Shown in pieces: positions 58,470 to 64,000 of a stretch of 64,000 bases of DNA. The first letter of the stretch is position 1. Every line of letters begins with the position of its first letter. The translations under genes and the position numbers were made by a program. The notes under the pieces were generated by a model that was not told where the DNA came from, made no database searches, and saw only the letters and a list, made by a program, of their open reading frames with translations. Origin of the DNA: Porpolomopsis calyptriformis (Eukaryota; Basidiomycota; Agaricomycetes; Agaricales; Hygrophoraceae); contig OX621167.1 of NCBI GenBank assembly GCA_951640195.1, positions 186,001 to 250,000 of the forward strand. Reading direction: 5' to 3'.

Positions 58470-60235
58470 TTCTACCTATATGTGTTACACTGCTCATTGT
58501 GGTACCCCAATCAGTCTGCCCATGGGGATGTGGTTATTCTGGGATGTTATCACACTAATGCTATTGATTGAACATAACATGCTAATGGTTAGAGAGCTCG
58601 GTGAGAAGTTGAAGGTATAACCTCTGATACCTCTTGCATGCTAATTACGGTACCCCAATTATTCCGCACATGAGGATTGGACTACTCCTGATGTTTGTAG
58701 CACCAATGCTATTGATTGAATATAAAATCCTGATGCTTAGAGGGCTCTCTGATAAGTTGAAGGTATACCCTCCCATACCTGTTGTATACTTATTGCGGCA
58801 CCCTAGTTAATCCACACATGATGATTGAACTATTCCTAACCTTTGTAATACTCATGCTATTGATTGAACATAAAATCCTGATACTCGGAGAGCTCTGTGA
58901 TAAGTTGAAGGTATATCATCCGATACTTCTTACATACTATACCCCAATCATTCCACACATGAGGATTAGACTACTCCTGACCTTTGTAACACTAATGCTG
59001 TTGATTTAACATAAAATCCCGATGATTAGAGAGCTCTCTGATAAGTTAAAGGTATACCACCCCATGATATCTTATATACTTATTGCGGCACCCTAGTCAA
59101 TCCATACACGAGGATTAGACTATTCCCAATGTTTATAACACTGATGCTATTGATTGAACATGAAATCCTGATGCTCAGAGAGCTCTGTGATAACTTGAAG
59201 GTATACCCCCCCCTACTTCCTGTATACTTCTTGCGGCACCCCAGTCTATCTACACATGATGATTGGACTATTCCCAATGTTTGTAACACAGGTGCTATTG
59301 ATTGAACATGAAATCCTGATGCTCAGAGAGCTCTGTGATAAGTTAGAGATATACCCCCCTATACCCCTTATATAGCTTATTGCAGTGCCTCATTCTGTCC
59401 ATATATTGTCATTCCGAGCATCTGTAACACTGGTGCTATTGATTGAATATGAAATTGTGATGTTTAAAGAGGTCTGTGATAAGTTGGAGATATACTCCCT
59501 CATACCCTTTATATACCTTATTGGAGTGCCTTATTCTACCCATATATTGTTATTCCGAGCATCTATGACACTAATGCTATTGATTGAACATGAAATTATG
59601 ATGTTTAAAGATGTCTGTAATAAGTTGGAGATATACCCCCCCATACCCCTTATATAACTGATTGCGGTACCCCAAATGGTCTATAACTTAGGATTTTTGT
59701 ATTCCCCACCTCTATGACACTGGGGCTATTGATTGAATATAAAACCCAGGTTTTTAAAGACCTCTGTAATAAGTTGGAGATATACCCCCCCATACCCCTT
59801 ATATAGCTTATTGCGGTACCTTATTCTGCCTATACATCAGGATTTTGTTATTCCGAGCCTCTATGACACTACTGCTATCGATTGAACATGAAATCCTGAT
59901 TTTTAAAGAGCTCTGTGATAAGTTGGAGATATACCCCCCCATACCCCTTATATAGCTTATTGCGGTACCCCAAATGGTCTATAAATCAGGATTTTTGTAT
60001 TCCCAGTATCTGTGACACTAGTGCTATCGATTGAACATAAAATCCTGATTTTTAAAGAGCTCTGTGATAAGTTGGAGATATACCCCCCCATACCCCTTAT
60101 ATCACTGATTGCGGTACCCCAAATGGTCCATAAATCGGGATTTTTGTATTCCCCACCTCTATGACACTGGGGCTATCGATTGAATATGAAACCCCGATTT
60201 TTAGAGCAGTCTATAGCTACTTATACTTATGCCTC
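58470..60235. repeat. Terminal minisatellite, copy 2
   Basis: Same array as 13890-15790 with one unit fewer: the unit around 14860-15000 in copy 1 is missing, a net loss of 141 bp. Unit sequence and order are otherwise preserved. Confidence 0.85.
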
Positions 60236-60547
60236 CTCCTAAAACCTTACTATCTTCCACCACGACATACCAAATGCTCTAAAAATCGGAATTTTCTGTG
60301 GGCCCACCATTAGTTTACTGTGCCTATCGAATGGACATGAAATTGTGATTTATAGAGTGCAATACAATAGCTGGGCTGCATAATGGTATAAATGGAGTAT
60401 TTTACATATATCTCAAGAATGGGACCGCCAATTTTTTTAATTTATGGCTTAAACTGATTGTATTGGGATGCCCTAACGATCCCCCAAAGAATTTTGAATT
60501 AATTTTGTGCCAGCATTTTGGTCATTTTGTTGATAATGGGTCCCTGA
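60236..60547. other. Right terminal region of the cassette, copy 2
   Basis: Same A/T-rich end as copy 1, finishing TAATGGGTCCCTGA at 60547. Beyond this the two copies share nothing. Confidence 0.55.
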
Positions 60548-60965
60548 AACTTTGCAATAAAGAAACCACTATAGCATGGGAACTAGGAAGGCAGGAGCTT
60601 AACTGAGTCAGCCATTGCGATCGCATGATCAAGCAGCACCCCCCTAGGTGCTTAGTTAACAGCGGTTTTAATGCAAGTTTTCCCCCCCCCTCTAAAAAAA
60701 CTTTTCAGGTGGAAGCTTAACTGAGGTAGCCAAATGGATTGCGTGGCCCTCCCGCACCCCCCCAGGTACTTTACAACTAGCGGTTTCATCGAAAGTTTCT
60801 CGCCCCCCCCCCAGAAACTTTGAAACTAAAGAAGCAGTGGTAACTCAGCAATCCGGATAGTGAGAGCTTAACTGAGGCAGCCAAATGGATCGCGCACCCC
60901 TCCCGCACCCCCCCAGGTCTATTAGAACTAGCGCTTTTGACCTAAAGTTTCTTGGTACCCGAGAA
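60548..60965. repeat. C-rich degenerate tandem repeat
   Basis: About three diverged units of 130-150 bp share GAGCTTAACTGAGGCAGCCA, AATGGATCGCG, CTCCCGCACCCCCCCAGGT and an AACTAGCGGTTT block, with runs of 9-10 C. No coding content. Confidence 0.65.
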
Positions 60966-60988
60966 ACCGTATAATATAGTTAGGTTGA

Positions 60989-62552
60989 TGGACTCTCCAA
61001 GCGTCCAGATCATTACCCGGAGTCTTATGAGGAGGTGGAGGACAAGGTCCTTCTGCCAAAAGAACTTTTTGTCAATGCACTTTTCATCAATGCGATTATC
61101 AGTTTATCGTCCCCCAACTTTTTATTCAAGCTTTGTTTTCATTCCCCCCTACCTCTCGAGATCATGGCCAAAATTGAAGATCCCTCTTCCGGATACACCC
61201 ACGTAGATGGCATTGTGCGCGATGCTGGAGATCGTATAGTTGTGCCAAAGGACGTATCTTTGCGCACAGAAATTATTCGATTGACCCATGACACACCCAC
61301 TGGTGGCCATCCTGGCATTGAGAAGACGAAGGAACTGCTCCTCCGTAATTATACATGGGAAGGTGCCCCACAAGATATCACCAATTACGTGAAGTCCTGC
61401 CTTGCTTGTCAACAGACCAAGGTTTATCCACAGAAACCCACTGGACTTCTCCAACCGTTACCCCCTCCTACTAAACCGTGGCAACAGATCACTGCTGATC
61501 TTATCGTGGAACTCCCTAACTCAAAAGGATTCGATGCCATTCTAGTTGTGGTAGACAGATTCACCAAACGGGCTCACTTCATCCTAACAACTGGAAACCT
61601 ATCTGCTAAAGGAACTGCTGCGCTGTTTCAAGAACATGTCTGGAAGCACCATGGATGGCCAGAGAAGATTATTACCAATCGAGGAACCCAATTCTCATCA
61701 AAATTTGCTACGTCATTGAATGAACTCCTAGGAACCACTTCTGGGCTTTCTACTGCCTATCACCCCCAAACAGATGGACAAACCGAACAGACCAATCAAG
61801 AGTTAGAGCAATACATATGGCTCTATACTAACTTCATGCAAGATGATTGGAAAGATTGGTTAGCTCCGGCGGAGTTCGCTTATAACAACCGAGAACATTC
61901 CTCCACTCACCAATCCCCCTTCTGGCTTGAATATGGCTGACACCCTCACACCCCCTTATCAGTTCCAACCCAAACCTCAAATCCCGATGCCAACGAGTTT
62001 TATGTGCAGCTTACTAGAGCTAGAGAGAACGCTGAAGAGTCTCTTCAAAAGACCGCTAACTCAATGAAGCTCTATGCCGATCGAAAATGTCAAAAGGAAC
62101 CCACGTTTTACGAAGGACAAAGGGTCTGGCTTGATGCCAAGAATTTGAAAACTGGCTGGCCCGCAAAGAAACTGGATGTCCGCTGGCTCGGACCTTTTAT
62201 AATTCTAAAACAAGTATCGCCTGTGGCTTACCAACTAAAGCTACCGCTGTTATGGAGGATTCATCCTGTGTTTCACGTTTCGCTACTCAAGGCTCTAGAA
62301 GAGAATCTCGATCTCCACCCCCCGATCGGAGAAGATGACAATCTCCGACCACCTCCAGATGTGATCGAAGGAGAGCCCGAGTATGAAGTGGAACGTATTC
62401 TCAATCACACCCCAGGAAAACAGAACCGACAATACCTAATCAAGTGGAAAGGCTACCCGATAGAGGCAGCCACCTGGGAACCACGATGGAACCTCAAGCA
62501 TGCAAAAGATGTCTTAATGAATTATGAAAAGTCTATTCAAGCGGCGATTTAA
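60989..62552 (+). pseudogene. Ty3/Gypsy chromovirus pol, 5'-truncated
   Basis: One frame runs from the RNase H/integrase link (LSKRPDHYPES) through the H-H-C-C integrase finger (TGGHPGIEKTKELL, then CLACQQTK), the integrase core (TADLIVELP; TNRGTQF; DGQTEQTNQELEQY), the GPY-like region (VRWLGPFIILKQVSPVAYQL) and a C-terminal chromodomain (YLIKWKGYP, ATWEPRWNLKHA). Chromodomains direct integration to heterochromatin. Gag, protease, reverse transcriptase and most of RNase H are missing. An in-frame TGA lies at 61938-61940, and the second catalytic Asp of the DDE triad is Asn (TNRG). It is therefore a dead fragment. Confidence 0.85.
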
Positions 62553-62666
62553 CTCTCTTTCACAAATACTACCGACATTACGATCGTTGAGCCTCTTTTT
62601 CTCCTTTTCAATCTCCAATGATTATAAGGACTTCCCCTTCCCGACAATCATCAAAAGAAGCATGAA

Positions 62667-63359
62667 ATGCCCCGCCAAGTTCTTTATGCTCGCAAGTCAA
62701 CTGGGAGGCGTCCACCTCGAGGGAATCCTACCGCTTCTACCTCCAACCTCCCCCCCAATTCTTCTTCCTCCTCTTCCTCGTCTGACAGTGTCTTGGTTAC
62801 CCGACAGTTCAAGAAGCCGAAACGACGTACCGATACTATCGACAAGCTGGGACGAAACCGTAACTACCGAGGGCTCCCCTTTGCCAAGGTCGAGCACCTA
62901 TCTGGGTGCCCCGAAACCTACGTCCCTTTTATCTCTGGAGCACGTCGATGCGAACTTAACTACGACCGTCACTGGTACACGTTCAACAAGGACAGCAACT
63001 TTGACGACAAGAAGAATCAACTCGAAGATTGGCTGGAGGCGTACCAAGTTGGGCGCCAACTTTTGATGGTTATACCGGACCAGGACGAATCCGACGTCAC
63101 CACCCCCACTATCCCCGAAGACCCCATCTCGCACCGCATCCATCATGTCGCCGACCGACTCTATGCTGCCCGAAACGGGTACCGCTCGATGATGGATGCC
63201 AAGTACGAAAGGATCCTTGACCTGGAGGAGAATGCTGTGATGTGTAGGGAGCTGGCTGAAACTTGGTTGCGACGTGCCCAGGAGTTGGATGGCCATTACC
63301 ACTGGTTTGACCCAGATGGACACCTGCTTCAACCCCCAGTTTATGATGGCGCGATCTAG
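62667..63359 (+). CDS. Extra ORF between Gypsy pol and 3' LTR
   Basis: An intronless 230-aa ORF, MPRQVLYARKSTGRRPP, with a Ser-rich stretch, then SGARRCELNYDRHWYTF, WLEAYQVGRQLL and a helical C-terminus (RSMMDAKYERILDLEENAVM). It has no signal peptide or membrane segment, so it is not envelope-like. Its position inside the retroelement suggests an accessory gene; it stays open although pol is dead. Function unknown. Confidence 0.55.
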   Translation: MPRQVLYARKSTGRRPPRGNPTASTSNLPPNSSSSSSSSDSVLVTRQFKKPKRRTDTIDKLGRNRNYRGLPFAKVEHLSGCPETYVPFISGARRCELNYDRHWYTFNKDSNFDDKKNQLEDWLEAYQVGRQLLMVIPDQDESDVTTPTIPEDPISHRIHHVADRLYAARNGYRSMMDAKYERILDLEENAVMCRELAETWLRRAQELDGHYHWFDPDGHLLQPPVYDGAI

Positions 63360-63638
63360 GGACCGGATGCTGTTTCCGAATGAACAGTATTCCTTACGCC
63401 TCCCTTCTGGATGTGTGGTTAGAGAAGGTGATATCTACTGGAGAGTTGAGGAAAAGTATACCTAGTGGATAGTCTTTGATCCAACAACTATCCACTCATC
63501 CCTCCTCTTCATCGCTCACCCATCTCATCACCCCTCTACCCACCTCTACCATCCCTTTACACCTCCCCTTGACACCCTTCCTTCGCTTCGAAGGGTCTTC
63601 TCAAAATTCGGGACGAATTTCCTTTTTGTGGAGGTGAA
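63360..63638. other. Retroelement 3' untranslated region and polypurine tract
   Basis: Mostly C/T-rich sequence, ending GGGACGAATTTCC and then GTGGAGGTGAA, a purine-rich primer site expected just before the 3' LTR. Confidence 0.55.
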
Positions 63639-64000
63639 TGTCAGAGATATATTTTTTCTTTTTCCTTTGCTCGTCTATTCCTATTTACATCAGACAGTTT
63701 ACATCAATAGCCACTTAGCCACCCAAGCTCCGCTTAGTAATAGAAGGTGACCAAGCCATATCTATATTTAGTCTACCATCACTCTCCTTATCTACATGAC
63801 TCATCCATAGTCGTTACGACTCACACGTAGTCAGTATGACTCATACTTAGCTAGTATATAAAGCCAGCAGTAGATAGACTTAGGATAAGTCTGTTTCTTT
63901 CGTTAACACCCCAATCAGTAGTCTTCCAACCCTTTAAAACCCTACACCCAGAGCCTGAAGTAAAACCTTGCGATCAACCCTAGACTGCCGTCTAACAGAA
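63639..64000 (+). mobile_element. Gypsy 3' LTR (cut by window end)
   Basis: Begins TGTCAGAGATATATTTTTTC directly after the purine tract, as expected for a TG...CA LTR. A TATATAAAG promoter core lies at about 63855 and the repeat-rich GACTCAT/ACGTAGT phrases lie at 63790-63850. At least 362 bp long; the CA end is outside the window. Confidence 0.65.

Larger units (their letters stand above)
43811..60547. mobile_element. Chromatin-gene cassette, copy 2
   Basis: Direct repeat of copy 1. The start is set at the first cassette gene because the true left end is unknown; the right end at 60547 is defined by loss of homology to copy 1. All genes appear open here, including the JmjC fusion that is broken in copy 1. 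The minimum length is 16.7 kb. Gene order: P1 (+), FGHS-JmjC (-), P3 (-), Sir2 (-), BAH-PHD (-), large gene (+), minisatellite. Confidence 0.6.

Overview
The window looks like the genome of a mushroom-forming basidiomycete (Agaricomycetes). The genes are split by many introns of about 45-65 nt, and the families are typical of that group: a DUF6534-type membrane protein, an alpha-type kinase, F-box genes, a TET/JBP DNA oxygenase, a Ty3/Gypsy chromovirus and TPR genes. The region is rich in repeats and mobile DNA. Gene models were built by hand from splice signals and reading frame; no database search was possible.

The dominant structure is a direct duplication of more than 16 kb. Copy 1 (1-16104, left end off-window) and copy 2 (43811 or further left to 60547) are nearly identical and about 44.5 kb apart. 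Each carries the same cassette: (i) three genes sharing an uncharacterised domain with a PWAVR / FGHS / R..Y...C core, one of them fused to a JmjC dioxygenase; (ii) a Sir2-family NAD-dependent deacetylase; (iii) a BAH-PHD chromatin reader; (iv) one very large gene (about 5.4 kb) with a Ulp1-like segment, transcribed divergently from the BAH-PHD gene across a 129-bp promoter; (v) a terminal minisatellite of about 147-bp units. Copy 1 ends inside a degenerate TPR gene and copy 2 ends in unrelated C-rich repeats, so this is a strong candidate for a large mobile element whose cargo is chromatin-modifying genes. Copy 1 is decaying: its JmjC gene has a nonsense codon and its Sir2 has a substitution at a conserved glycine. 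Most of the differences between copies that I noted are CpG transitions.

Between the copies (16.1-43.8 kb) lie a TPR remnant, two conserved fungal hypothetical genes, a DUF6534 gene, a 219-bp satellite organised in trimeric higher-order repeats, and a 14-kb block bounded by inverted copies of a satellite-plus-repeat module. That block holds an alpha-kinase, a TET/JBP gene, a PHD-finger gene with a possible caspase/CHAT-like region, a Ulp1 protease and an AT-hook protein. It is also hit by a LINE-tailed retroposon with a tRNA-like head and by a short SINE-like relative. An inverted pair of F-box genes with a Copia RNase H scrap between them follows. To the right of copy 2 is a 5'-truncated, inactivated Gypsy chromovirus with an extra ORF after pol and an LTR that runs off the window.

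Taken together, the genes point to control of chromatin: histone demethylation (JmjC), deacetylation (Sir2), histone reading (BAH-PHD), 5-methylcytosine oxidation (TET/JBP) and SUMO-type proteolysis (Ulp1). The CpG-biased divergence of the two copies fits DNA methylation acting on this locus. That the cassette manages its own silencing is inference.
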